A stretch of 64,000 nt of DNA from Paractinoplanes lichenicola (lineage in GTDB: Bacteria; Actinomycetota; Actinomycetes; Mycobacteriales; Micromonosporaceae), in the NCBI RefSeq assembly GCF_016785085.1, contig NZ_JAENHO010000002.1, forward strand, positions 496,001 through 560,000, in the 5' to 3' direction. The position numbers and the translations under genes are program-made. Within the stretch, counting starts at the first letter, position 1; the number at the start of each line of letters is the position of its first letter. A model generated the notes under the pieces. The model was not told the origin of the DNA, did no database searches, and was given only the letters and a program-made list of their open reading frames with translations. Below, one piece after another: positions 1 through 8,705 of the stretch.

Positions 1-188
1 ATGCTCACCCGGGAGTCGCGGCGCAGATTGTGCACCTTGGCCAGCGACGTGCGGGTGGAGAAGCGGATCAGGCCGGGCAGGGCGATGTAGCTGACGTCGG
101 ACAGCTGCGGCCGCCCGTCCTTCTTGATGGTCGCGACGGTGCCCAAGTTGCCCGCCGCGATCACACCCCAGAGCTTCTCGTCTGACAT
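1..188 (-). CDS. PPOX-class (probably F420-dependent) oxidoreductase, N-terminal part
   Basis: This gene enters from the left edge, so only the first 62 codons are present. The visible protein starts MSDEKLWGVIAAGNLGTVAT and continues with a KKDGRPQLSDVSYIAL stretch and then RFSTRTSLAKVHNL. This is the usual N-terminal strand-turn-strand of split-barrel pyridoxamine-phosphate-oxidase-like enzymes, which in actinobacteria mostly use F420 or FMN to reduce or oxidise small molecules. The ATG at 188 is the only sensible start. No good Shine-Dalgarno is seen; a short direct repeat (TAGTAACG/TAGTAACC) sits just upstream. The substrate cannot be predicted. Confidence 0.75.
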   Translation of the reverse strand, partial: MSDEKLWGVIAAGNLGTVATIKKDGRPQLSDVSYIALPGLIRFSTRTSLAKVHNLRRDSRVS

Positions 189-206
189 GGTTACTACGTT
201 ACTAGG

Positions 207-240
207 AAGGGGCGGCGGGGTGTGCCCCGCCGCCCCTTTT
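207..240. terminator. Strong stem-loop between PPOX gene and GH92 gene end
   Basis: A perfect 14-bp stem (207-220 with 225-238) closes a 4-nt TGTG loop and starts two bases after the GH92 stop codon, read on the minus strand. The U-run is clear only on the plus-strand side (TTTT at 237-240); on the minus strand the stem is followed by TTCC. It is best read as the GH92 transcription terminator, in the common GC-rich actinobacterial form with a weak U-tract. Confidence 0.7.
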
Positions 241-241
241 G

Positions 242-3200
242 TCACAGCTTCGCGCACTGCCCCAGTCGGAGGCCCGAGCCCGCGTTCTTGAGCCCGTTGT
301 TGACCGGCGCCGGGTTGTTGCCCGTGCAGGTCAGTGCTCCGTTGATCGTGTTGCCGGCGACCACCGTGGCGGTCTTGCCGGTGGTCAGCGTGACGATCCC
401 GCGGACCGTGGAGCCCTCGATCGACACCGGACCCGAGTTGGTGGCGGTGACGAAGCCGGTCACGTTGGTGCCGAGCAGCGAGATCGTCCCCGCGCCGGTG
501 GCCGTGAGGGCCGCTTTCAGGGTCGCCCCCGTGGCATAGAGCGACGCCCCATTCCGTACGGTGACCAGGCCCTTGACTGTCGATCCGGGCGCCAGGCAAG
601 TGACGCCCGAGCTGACCGTGAGCGCCCCCGACACCTCGTCCGAGATGGTCGTCGTGCAGGCCGGCGCGGGCTTGCCGAGCAGCTCGACCTCGGCCAGCGT
701 GCCCTCGAACTCGATCGAGTAGTGCTTGTACCGCCCCGGCGACGCGATCTTGAAGGGCCGGGTCTGCAGCCGCCAATCAAATTTCTCCGAAGAGCGTGTA
801 TCGATCGTCGTCCAGGTCGTGCCGTCGTACGAGCCCCGCACGGTCCACGATGACGGGTCGGTGCCGGCCGTGGCCCCGGACGTCAGCGTGTAATACGTGG
901 CCTGCTCGCCGGCGCTCGCGAACTCGTAGCTGAACGGCCCGCTGCCCTGCGTCGTGCTGGCGTCGTCGACCAGCGTGGGCGTGGTGGCGGTGCCCTTGCC
1001 GGGACCGGTCAGGTCGCGCAGCGGGTTGGCCGGCGCGCTGCCCTGGGTGATCGACGGCGGCGGCGAGTCGGCGCCCCACGACGACGGGTTCGGCCCCATC
1101 TTGAAGTCCAGCACCGCGCCGTCGGCCAGCTTTTCATGGGGGATCGACGTTGATTTATAAGAAGCCCCGTTGATCTTCAGATCCTGCACGTAGACGTTCG
1201 AATCGCTGTTGGCGGGCGCGTTGATGACGATCTTCTTGCCGTTCTCCAGGTTGACCGTGGCCTTCTTGAAGAGCGGAGACCCGACCGCGTACGCCGGTGA
1301 GCCCATCTGCAGCGGGTAGAAGCCGAGCGCCGAGAACACCTGCCACGCCGACATCTCGCCGTTGTCCTCGTCGCCGGGGTAGCCCTGGCCGATCTCGCTG
1401 CCCAGATACAACCGGGACAGCGCCTCCCGCGCGAGCTTCTGCGCCTTCGCGGGCTGCCCGGCGTAGTCGTACATGTAGATGATGTGGTGCGACGGCTGGT
1501 TGCTGTGGCCGTACTGGCCCATCCGCACGTCGCGCGCCTCGAGCATCTCGTGGATCGTTCCCCCGTACGAGCCGGGGAAGGTCGCCGTCTCGGGCGTCGC
1601 GAAGAACTTGTCGAGCTTGTCGGCCAGCCCCTTCTTCCCGCCGTACAGGTTGGCCAGGCCCTGACCGTCCTGCGGCACGTGGAACGCCATGTTCCACCCG
1701 TTCGTCTCGGTATAGTCGTAGCCCCAGACGCGCGGGTCGTACTGCTCCGGCGTCTGCCGCCACACGCCCGCCGAGCTCTTGCCCTGGAAGAAGCCGACCG
1801 ACTTGTCGAACATGTTGACGTAGTTGAGCGCCCGGTTGCGGAAGTACTCGGCCTCCTCGGCGTACCGCTTCTCGCCGGTCTTCTCGGCCAGCGCCGCGGC
1901 CATGTTGGCGATGCCGAAGTCGTTGATGTAGCCGTCCATGGCCCAGCTCATCGCCTCGCCGGTGACGTCGCTCGGCGTGTAGCCCTTGAAGATCGAGCTC
2001 GCCAGGCCCTTGCGCCCGACGTTCTGGTTGGGCGGCGTCACCGTGGCGTTCTTGACCGCCGCGGCGTAGGCCTCCTCCACGTCAAAACCTTTGACCCCTT
2101 TCCGGTACGCGTCGGCGAACGCGACGTCCGAGCTGGTGCCCACCATGAGGTTGGCATAGCCCGGCGACGACCAGCGCGAGATCCACCCGCCGTCCCGGTA
2201 CTGCTGGACGAACCCGTCGACCATCTCGCCCGCCATCTTGGGCGTCAGCAGCGAATACGCGGGCCAGGTCGTGCGATACGTGTCCCAGAACCCGTTGTTG
2301 ACGTAGACCTTGCCGGCCTTGACCGGCGCCCCGGTCTCGGTGGGCGTGCTGGCCGGGCTGGTCACCGCCGACTGCACGGTGTGCTTGTAGACCGGCGCGT
2401 CGTTGGTGCCCGTGTTCTCGAACGCCGAGTTCGGGTAGAGGAACAACCGGTACAGGTTGGAGTAGAGCGTGACCAGCTGGTCCTCGGTTGCGCCCTCCAC
2501 CTCGATCGTCTTCATCTTCGCGTCCCACAGCTTCTGGGCGTTGTCGCGCACGGACTCGATCGTCGCGTCGGTCCCGATCTCCAGGTCGAGGTTGTGCTTG
2601 GCCTGGGCCACGCTGATCAGCGACGTGGCGATCCGCATCTGCACGGTCTTGTCGGCGAAGCTGACGTAGCCCGTCGACGGCCGGTTGCCCGCGGCCAGCG
2701 AGCCGCTCGCGGTCACCTGCTTGTCGAACGTGGCGTAGACGAACATCCGGGTCCAGCCGGCCGAGAGCCCGCCGCTGTTGACGTCGGTCCAGCCGCTGAT
2801 CGCGTTGTTCGCCGCGTCGATGGTCAGCCCGGCGTTGTTGTTGACGTTGTCCAGGATCAGGTTGCCTTGATTCTGCGGGAACTCGAACTTGAACAGCGCG
2901 GCGTGGTCGGTCGGCGCGAACTCCGTCTTGAGCCCGTTGTCGAACGTGACCCCGTAGTAGTACGGCTTGGCCACCTCGTTGTCGTGGCTGAACGGCAGCG
3001 CCCGCGCGGCGCGGGCCGGGTTGAGCGCCGTCGACGGCATCACCTGGAACGTCTGCCGGTCACCCATCCACGGGCTGGGCTCGTGGCTGGCCGAGAACGC
3101 CTGGATCGTCGGCTTGTTGTCGGCGTTGTTCTGCCGCGACCACTGGTAGAGCCAGCTGGTCGAGCCGGCGTCGGTCACCGGCGTCCAGAAGTTGAAGCCG

Positions 3201-4432
3201 TGCGGGACGGCGGTGGCGGGAAAGTTGTTGCCCCGCGAGAAGTCGCCTGACGACTGTGTGCCCCGGCGCGTGTCGGCGTACGCGGAAAGGTTGGCCTTGG
3301 GCTGGGCCGGCGCGACGTCGCCGATCGCGATGTCGTCGAACCACGTGCGGAAGCTGGTGGGGCCGCTCGGCTTGTCGTAGCCGACGAGGACGCGGTCGAT
3401 GGTCTTGCCCTTGGCGACCTGGCCGATCCTGCTTTTCTTGAGGTTCCACTGACTCGTGTAGAGGGTCTTGCTCTTGCCCTGCTCGGCCGGGCTCAGTTCG
3501 ATGCCGTGCTGGTCCTTAGCCGACAATTCGGACAAATATGACCCGTCTGTGAAGGCCAGATCGACTGCCGCGTACGTGGCGGGGTTGCTCAGGTCGGTCC
3601 GGTTGAACTCGGGGAAGACCAGGTAGGACAATTCGGAATTGTCGGTTACCGCGATGTTGACGTCGAAGACCTTGTTGTACGCGTAGCCCCGGCCCTCGGC
3701 GGTGTGGCGGCCGGCGATCTGGAAGGCTTTGAGGCCCGTGTAACCCGCGTTGGCCTTGGCCGTCGGCGAGCTGGCCGGGCCGTTGCCGAGCCGGCTCTGC
3801 ATCGGGCCGGTCGGCGGGGGTGTGGTGTTCGCGTCGGCCAGCTCGAGGTCGGCCAGCTGCGTCAGGTTGCCGCTGCCGTGCGCGCTGATGCTCAGGCGAT
3901 AGATCTTGAAGCTGCCCGGGCTCGAGACCTCGTACGTCTTGGTCTGGAACCGATCGTCGAACGTCTGCCCGGTCTGCGTGTCGACAGTCGTCCAGCTCTG
4001 CCCGTCGGCCGAGCCCTCGAGCGTCCAGTCCTTCGGGTCCCGCTCGGGGGAGTCGTTGGCGCTGGTCAGGGCGTATTTGACGACCTCTTTGGGGGCGTCC
4101 AGCGTGTATTGGGCCCAGCTCGTCGGCGTGTCGACCAGCCACTTGGTCGCGGCGTCACCGTCGTTGAGATTGTTGGCGCCCTCGTTGCCGTTCGGCTGGG
4201 CGTTGACGGCGATGGCCGTGACGTTGCCCCGCAGGCTGCCCGGCATGCCGACGGTCACGGTGCCGTCGACGCCGCTCGCCCGCTCGGTCGTATCGGTCCA
4301 GTCGGGCTGCGGCTGCCCCGCCTCGAACGAGGACGCGAAATCCGGCGCCGCGGCCTGAGCCGGCGCTCCCATCAGCATCGATCCCATCATCGTCAGGGGC
4401 ACTGCCGCGACTATCCACCGTGGTCGGCGCAT
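242..4432 (-). CDS. Secreted GH92 alpha-mannosidase with two discoidin domains
   Basis: A multidomain exported glycosidase of 1396 residues. The ATG at 4432 is chosen over an in-frame GTG 13 codons upstream because GGAGGAGG lies 4 nt before it and a signal peptide (twin Arg, hydrophobic core, AQAAAP cleavage region) follows directly. A first F5/8C-like domain lies at about 65-200, the GH92 catalytic core at about 380-1080, a second F5/8C-like domain at about 1110-1250, and a C-terminal beta-strand repeat region rich in G, T and V at about 1257-1396. GH92 signatures are clear: GHSNQPSHHIIYMYDYAG near 970 and GYPGDEDNGEMSAWQVF near 1012. Family members are Ca2+-dependent exo-alpha-mannosidases acting on N-glycans or mannans. 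A LacI-type palindrome upstream suggests induction with the sugar importer at 18-21 kb. Confidence 0.93.
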   Translation of the reverse strand: MRRPRWIVAAVPLTMMGSMLMGAPAQAAAPDFASSFEAGQPQPDWTDTTERASGVDGTVTVGMPGSLRGNVTAIAVNAQPNGNEGANNLNDGDAATKWLVDTPTSWAQYTLDAPKEVVKYALTSANDSPERDPKDWTLEGSADGQSWTTVDTQTGQTFDDRFQTKTYEVSSPGSFKIYRLSISAHGSGNLTQLADLELADANTTPPPTGPMQSRLGNGPASSPTAKANAGYTGLKAFQIAGRHTAEGRGYAYNKVFDVNIAVTDNSELSYLVFPEFNRTDLSNPATYAAVDLAFTDGSYLSELSAKDQHGIELSPAEQGKSKTLYTSQWNLKKSRIGQVAKGKTIDRVLVGYDKPSGPTSFRTWFDDIAIGDVAPAQPKANLSAYADTRRGTQSSGDFSRGNNFPATAVPHGFNFWTPVTDAGSTSWLYQWSRQNNADNKPTIQAFSASHEPSPWMGDRQTFQVMPSTALNPARAARALPFSHDNEVAKPYYYGVTFDNGLKTEFAPTDHAALFKFEFPQNQGNLILDNVNNNAGLTIDAANNAISGWTDVNSGGLSAGWTRMFVYATFDKQVTASGSLAAGNRPSTGYVSFADKTVQMRIATSLISVAQAKHNLDLEIGTDATIESVRDNAQKLWDAKMKTIEVEGATEDQLVTLYSNLYRLFLYPNSAFENTGTNDAPVYKHTVQSAVTSPASTPTETGAPVKAGKVYVNNGFWDTYRTTWPAYSLLTPKMAGEMVDGFVQQYRDGGWISRWSSPGYANLMVGTSSDVAFADAYRKGVKGFDVEEAYAAAVKNATVTPPNQNVGRKGLASSIFKGYTPSDVTGEAMSWAMDGYINDFGIANMAAALAEKTGEKRYAEEAEYFRNRALNYVNMFDKSVGFFQGKSSAGVWRQTPEQYDPRVWGYDYTETNGWNMAFHVPQDGQGLANLYGGKKGLADKLDKFFATPETATFPGSYGGTIHEMLEARDVRMGQYGHSNQPSHHIIYMYDYAGQPAKAQKLAREALSRLYLGSEIGQGYPGDEDNGEMSAWQVFSALGFYPLQMGSPAYAVGSPLFKKATVNLENGKKIVINAPANSDSNVYVQDLKINGASYKSTSIPHEKLADGAVLDFKMGPNPSSWGADSPPPSITQGSAPANPLRDLTGPGKGTATTPTLVDDASTTQGSGPFSYEFASAGEQATYYTLTSGATAGTDPSSWTVRGSYDGTTWTTIDTRSSEKFDWRLQTRPFKIASPGRYKHYSIEFEGTLAEVELLGKPAPACTTTISDEVSGALTVSSGVTCLAPGSTVKGLVTVRNGASLYATGATLKAALTATGAGTISLLGTNVTGFVTATNSGPVSIEGSTVRGIVTLTTGKTATVVAGNTINGALTCTGNNPAPVNNGLKNAGSGLRLGQCAKL

Positions 4433-4472
4433 CCGACCTCCTCCGATCAATCCACGTAACGTGCGCGACACA

Positions 4473-4501
4473 TCGTTACTGGTAAATCAACCAATGAGCA
4501 A
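4473..4501 (-). promoter_or_regulatory. Predicted promoter of the GH92 gene
   Basis: Read on the minus strand, TTGCTC (4501-4496) and TAACGA (4478-4473) are separated by exactly 17 bases. They resemble -35 and -10 elements of a housekeeping sigma factor, about 40 bases upstream of the chosen GH92 start. No transcription data are available, so this is inference from spacing and consensus. Confidence 0.45.
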
Positions 4502-4530
4502 GACCGGATCGCACACAATCGCGCAACGGC

Positions 4531-4544
4531 TGACATCGATGTCA
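4531..4544. promoter_or_regulatory. LacI-family operator candidate (TGACATCGATGTCA)
   Basis: A perfect 14-bp palindrome with a central CG, typical of LacI/GalR-family sites. It lies between the divergent GH92 and PhzF-like genes and ends two bases before the GTGGAG ribosome-binding sequence of the latter. It differs by one base from the site at 21299 in front of the sugar-binding-protein gene, whose neighbour is a LacI-type regulator. Confidence 0.65.
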
Positions 4545-4555
4545 GTGGAGCCCTT

Positions 4556-5461
4556 GTGTCCCGTTCTGCCTCCCGATATGGTCACTTCGGGCGCCCGTGT
4601 CTCCGAGTTCCCATGTTCAAACGTGTTCGATTCCAGGGGGTCCCGACGGACGTCGCCGTGGTCCACTCCTGCCGCCGCGACGGCCGCGGTGGCAGCCCCA
4701 CCGCGGTCGTCTGCCGATCCGACGCCCCGTCCGACCTGTCGTCGCTGAGCCATCTGCCCGCGCGGGCCGGAGCCTCCCACGCGGTGGTGGTCGACGGTCC
4801 ACCCGAGGGCCCGGTCACCCTGAGGTTCTTCACCGCCACCGGTGAACTGCCCGCCTGCGGCCACGGCACGGTCGCCGCCCTGGCCTTCCTGGCCGCCCGG
4901 GCCGGAAAACGCGACCACACCGTGCCCCTGCGCATCGGCAGTCGGTCTTTGACGGGCTATGTCACCGACGGCACGATGGCAACCTTCCTCGAGAGCCGCA
5001 TCGTCCTGCGGCTCCCCACCGACCCCGAACTGGCCGGCGTGCTGCCGGCGCTGGGCCTCCCGGGCCTGCCCGTGGGCGTGCTGGCCGCCTCTACCGGCCG
5101 CTGGCGCCTGCTGGTGCCGATCAACTCCCGGGCCGCCCTGACCCGGCTGACCCCCGACCCCGGCCACCTGCGCGAAGTGTGCGACCGGCTGAACTTGCTC
5201 GGCTGCTACGTGCATTCCCCGCCGGACGCCGAGGGCCGCCTGGCCGCCCGCATGTTCGCCCCCGCCATCGGCATCCCCGAGGACGTGGCCAACGCCAACA
5301 GCACCGCCTGCCTGGCCGCCGCCCTGGCCGGCCGCACGATCGCCGTCGACATGGGCGACACGGTGGGCGCCCCCTCCACCATCCTCGCGTCAGCTCGCCC
5401 CGGCGGGGCCGTCGAGGTGGGCGGCGAAGCCACGATCACCGGCAAACTCCGCCTCGACTGA
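4556..5461 (+). CDS. PhzF family isomerase/epimerase-like protein
   Basis: A 301-residue protein with the diaminopimelate-epimerase-like PhzF fold. The GGSPTAVV turn, the GELPACGHGTVAA motif carrying the presumed catalytic Glu, and IPEDVANANSTACLAA in the second half match the family pattern (GGNPxxVV, E-x-PxCGHAT, EDPATGSAA). Known members isomerise or close small amino-acid-like metabolites, but the substrate of this one is unknown. The GTG at 4556 has GGAG 5 nt upstream; by homology the ATG at 4613 (MFKRVRFQGV) would give the more typical N-terminus, so about 19 residues may be spurious. The LacI-type palindrome directly upstream could block its transcription. Confidence 0.8.
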   Translation: MSRSASRYGHFGRPCLRVPMFKRVRFQGVPTDVAVVHSCRRDGRGGSPTAVVCRSDAPSDLSSLSHLPARAGASHAVVVDGPPEGPVTLRFFTATGELPACGHGTVAALAFLAARAGKRDHTVPLRIGSRSLTGYVTDGTMATFLESRIVLRLPTDPELAGVLPALGLPGLPVGVLAASTGRWRLLVPINSRAALTRLTPDPGHLREVCDRLNLLGCYVHSPPDAEGRLAARMFAPAIGIPEDVANANSTACLAAALAGRTIAVDMGDTVGAPSTILASARPGGAVEVGGEATITGKLRLD

Positions 5462-5617
5462 TCACCGACCGTCCTCCGCTTCCCGGCCTGCCGGGTGAGC
5501 AGACGGGGCTGCCGGGCGGGCGTTCGCTGCTCGATGACGAGAAGCCGGTTCGGCTGACCCGTTCCAGGAGGTTGCCGAGTAGCGTGAGACTCGCCGTCGA
5601 CTCAGGAGGGTCAATCG

Positions 5618-8600
5618 TTGCCGATCGAGAAGATTCTCACCGCGGCGATCACGCCTCTGGCCAAGCTCCTGTGGAAGCAGCTGACCGAGACCCGCCCAGG
5701 CGCCGGTCTGGTCGGGACGGCGCCGCCGCGCCTCGACAGCCGACTGCCCGGCACAAAGCCCAAAAAGGAACTCGAAGAGACCGACATCGGAAAGCTGGCT
5801 TCGAAGCTCGAGGATCGACTGACCGAGCTGCGTGCGGCCGAGTTCTCGAGTTTGGGAGAGGCTGACGTCGCAGCAGCAACATCGGCTGTGGCCGCGGCCT
5901 TCGTAGCCATCACGCCACTCGACGCGACCACACTGTTCGACCTGGACCTCGACCCGCAGCGGCTCAGCGCCTTGGTGCGGGAGAGTCCTGCTGCGAAGTC
6001 ACGCCGTGCCCAGATGGGTGACGAGGGTCGTCTCTACGACCAACTGCTCGACAACGTGAGTATCCAAATCGTCGAGTTCTTCACATCTCGGCCACAGTTC
6101 GCGCTGCGTTCCCAGGTTGAGACGGTCCGGAAACTGGCGGCGGCCCGCTCCGATATCGCCGGCCTGGCGGACAAGGTCACTACCACTGCCGATCAGTATC
6201 TGACTTTTGAGCGGCGGTATCGCGAGACAGTGGCGCGCCGGCTCAATCGCGTCTATTTCTACGGCCTGGAGAGCCCCCAGTTCTCGCCCGAGCTCAACAG
6301 ACACCACCCGCTGGACACGGCGTATGTGTCTTTGCGGCTCGCACCGACTCGTCGCGTTTCCGCCGGAGTGCTGGCGGCTGGCGGCCTTGACCCGCAGGGC
6401 GTTCTCACCAGCAATCGCCGCTTGATCATCACGGGCCCGGCGGGCGCCGGAAAGACCACAATCCTGCAATGGCTTGCGTTGACGTCCGTCGGGGCTCTGG
6501 ACGGTGCAGCCGCCTCCGACCTGGGTGGCGTCATTCCCTTCTTTCTACCGATCCGGAGATTCCGCGAAGACCGCGCGCTTCCTGCCCCCGAGCATTTCTT
6601 GGGGCCGATCGCCGGGCACATCGCAGGCGACATGCCGCCCGGGTGGGTCCACGACTGCCTGCGTACCGGGCGCGCTGCCGTCCTCGTCGACGGTATCGAC
6701 GAAATACCTCGAGCGCGCCGAAGGGCCGCGCTTGAATGGTTGGAGACCCTGGTCGACGAGTACGGCTTGTCGCGCTTCATCGTGACCTCTCGTCCGGCAG
6801 CGCTCGACACCGCCTGGGCCGGCCTGGACCAGTTCGCGGCCTACGAGATCATGCCGATGACGTTGGCCGAGAGCACCACCATGATCGAGCGGTGGATGGA
6901 GACAGTTGGCCTCTCACGCTCTTCCCGGTCCGCGGTCAAGCGCTTGGTCGAGCACCTTCCGAGCGATCCCGGCTTGGCCCAACTGGTGCGCAATCCCGCA
7001 CTCTGCGTCCTGGTGGCGCGATTGCTGATCCTCGATGGAGGCGTTCCGAGCAGCCTGGTGAGGCTGTGTGAACGCAGCCTCAGGCTATTCCTCGGCACCG
7101 ACTCTCTAGCGAGCCGGGACGTTGTGCGGGGTATCGACCCCGTCGAGTACGGCATCAGGCTCTCGCCGGAACAACAGGCTCGTGTGATAGCTGCTCTCGC
7201 CTGGTGGATGATACGCAACGGTCTCGACAGTGTGTCCGCCGAGGCAGTCACGCGGCACCTCCGGAACGACTACGGAGACCGGTCTGAACAGTTCCTCCAT
7301 TTCCTCCTCGTGCGTTCAGGAATTCTGACCGAGACTGACCCTTCAGCGGTCACCTTCTCGAACGAGACGCTACGCAATTACCTGGGTGCGGTCGGTGCCC
7401 TCGATTCCGGTGACGCCCCGATGCTGGCGAATCAAGCAGCCGACGGACGCTGGGACGAGGTGACCTCGCTGGCGATAGCCGTCGAAGTACGCCGGCACGG
7501 CCAGTCGCCACTCGCCGCCGCCCTGGTCGAGCAGGCGAAGACGGGCCCCGGCGTTCGCCAAGACTTGTTCCGCCTGGTCGGCAGCGGACTGGCGGCCGTC
7601 GATGGCGACTCTCAATTGAAGAGAAAGCTGCTACAGGTACTGCTTCCCGTCGATGACGTCGCGCAGGCCGGTGATCTCGCCCTGTGCGGGCCGGCCCTGC
7701 TCCCGCTGCTTGACGAGCAAGTGAGCCACACCGAGCAACAAGTAGCGGCTGTGGTGCGGACGGCATCATTGATAGGAGGCGCCTTCGCGTTGAAGCTGAT
7801 CAAGAAGCACGCACGCGATCCCCGAACCACCGTGGTGGCGGAGTTGGTCAGGGCCTGGGAACGTTTCGACGTGGCGGAGTACGCCTCGCACATCCTGCGG
7901 GACGCCGCAGTTCACAACGTTACGGTTGCCGTGGACCAGCCCGAGTGTCTCGAGCAGCTTTCTCAGATCAACTTGCTTCGCCGCTTGCGCTGCACCGGCG
8001 CTCTCCCAGATCTCTCCGCGCTGGGCCGAGTCCATGGGTTAAAGACTCTCGAGATCGCCGATAACCCCGCCTTCCGCGACGGCGGCCAGCTGACGCTGCC
8101 GCCGATTCTGGCCGAACTCAGTTTGGAAGGCTGTTCGGAGATCCGGGATCTCTCTTGGCTGTCAGGCGCCAGGCTGCGCCGGCTGGGCATTCGACGCTGC
8201 CGCGTCGAGCTGGCCACGTTGGCGGGGTCGCCCGCTCTCGAGACCTTCGAGCTTGAGCTCGGCCCAGACCAAGCCGACCTTGCCGACCTCTCGTCAGCAG
8301 TACCGTTGACGCGGCTCATCAGCACCGCTCCGGGCATGAGCCTGCTTCCCCTGGCGCAGCACCGAAAGCTCGAGTACCTGGTTGTGGCCGGTTGGCCGAC
8401 AGAGAGCGAGTTCAGCGTCCTGGCGAGCCTTCCGCATCTCCGTACGTTGAAGATCAACGGTGCTGTGATCGACGACTTCGCGCCCCTCGCGAGCTTGTCC
8501 GGACTGGCCGAACTCGACCTCGCCTTCTTCACTGCCCCCGCCGACAGCTCCCCGCTGCGAAGGCTGACCGCGCTGAAGTCACTTCGGTTGGACCATCAAG

Positions 8601-8671
8601 GGATCGGGTTGCTGCCTTTCGCGCCCCCGATCACGGCCGCTCGGCTGGAGATAGTCCGCGCCGTCGTGTGA
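5618..8671 (+). CDS. NACHT-LRR STAND NTPase (bacterial NLR-like), candidate defence protein
   Basis: A 1017-residue protein. An N-terminal helical region (1-about 240) is followed by a NACHT NTPase with Walker A GPAGAGKTT (273-281), Walker B VLVDGIDE (355-362) and a TSRPA sensor-like motif about 30 residues on. A helical winged-helix and superhelical region comes next, and leucine-rich repeats run from about 775 to the end (LRRLRCTGALPDLSALG, LKTLEIADNPAF and similar). This is the layout of bacterial NACHT/NLR-like proteins, several of which protect against phages; no separate effector domain is obvious. The start is TTG at 5618 with AGGAGGG seven bases upstream. Codon use is unusual for the window (ATA and other A/T-ending codons), a sign of transfer. 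It stands alone, not in an operon. Confidence 0.85.
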   Translation: MPIEKILTAAITPLAKLLWKQLTETRPGAGLVGTAPPRLDSRLPGTKPKKELEETDIGKLASKLEDRLTELRAAEFSSLGEADVAAATSAVAAAFVAITPLDATTLFDLDLDPQRLSALVRESPAAKSRRAQMGDEGRLYDQLLDNVSIQIVEFFTSRPQFALRSQVETVRKLAAARSDIAGLADKVTTTADQYLTFERRYRETVARRLNRVYFYGLESPQFSPELNRHHPLDTAYVSLRLAPTRRVSAGVLAAGGLDPQGVLTSNRRLIITGPAGAGKTTILQWLALTSVGALDGAAASDLGGVIPFFLPIRRFREDRALPAPEHFLGPIAGHIAGDMPPGWVHDCLRTGRAAVLVDGIDEIPRARRRAALEWLETLVDEYGLSRFIVTSRPAALDTAWAGLDQFAAYEIMPMTLAESTTMIERWMETVGLSRSSRSAVKRLVEHLPSDPGLAQLVRNPALCVLVARLLILDGGVPSSLVRLCERSLRLFLGTDSLASRDVVRGIDPVEYGIRLSPEQQARVIAALAWWMIRNGLDSVSAEAVTRHLRNDYGDRSEQFLHFLLVRSGILTETDPSAVTFSNETLRNYLGAVGALDSGDAPMLANQAADGRWDEVTSLAIAVEVRRHGQSPLAAALVEQAKTGPGVRQDLFRLVGSGLAAVDGDSQLKRKLLQVLLPVDDVAQAGDLALCGPALLPLLDEQVSHTEQQVAAVVRTASLIGGAFALKLIKKHARDPRTTVVAELVRAWERFDVAEYASHILRDAAVHNVTVAVDQPECLEQLSQINLLRRLRCTGALPDLSALGRVHGLKTLEIADNPAFRDGGQLTLPPILAELSLEGCSEIRDLSWLSGARLRRLGIRRCRVELATLAGSPALETFELELGPDQADLADLSSAVPLTRLISTAPGMSLLPLAQHRKLEYLVVAGWPTESEFSVLASLPHLRTLKINGAVIDDFAPLASLSGLAELDLAFFTAPADSSPLRRLTALKSLRLDHQGIGLLPFAPPITAARLEIVRAVV

Positions 8672-8705
8672 CCTGGCCATCCGGCTTTTGAACTGAGACG
8701 CCAAG

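Noticed and set aside
1484..3250. Long plus-strand open frame of 588 codons opposite the GH92 gene
   Set aside because: It is antisense to a well-supported GH92 domain, Arg/Gly/Val-rich, and has no ribosome-binding site; such frames arise from GC-rich codon bias.
5482..5495. Hairpin CCCGGCCTGCCGGG after the PhzF-like gene as a terminator
   Set aside because: The 5-bp stem has no T-run and is not exceptional in such GC-rich DNA.
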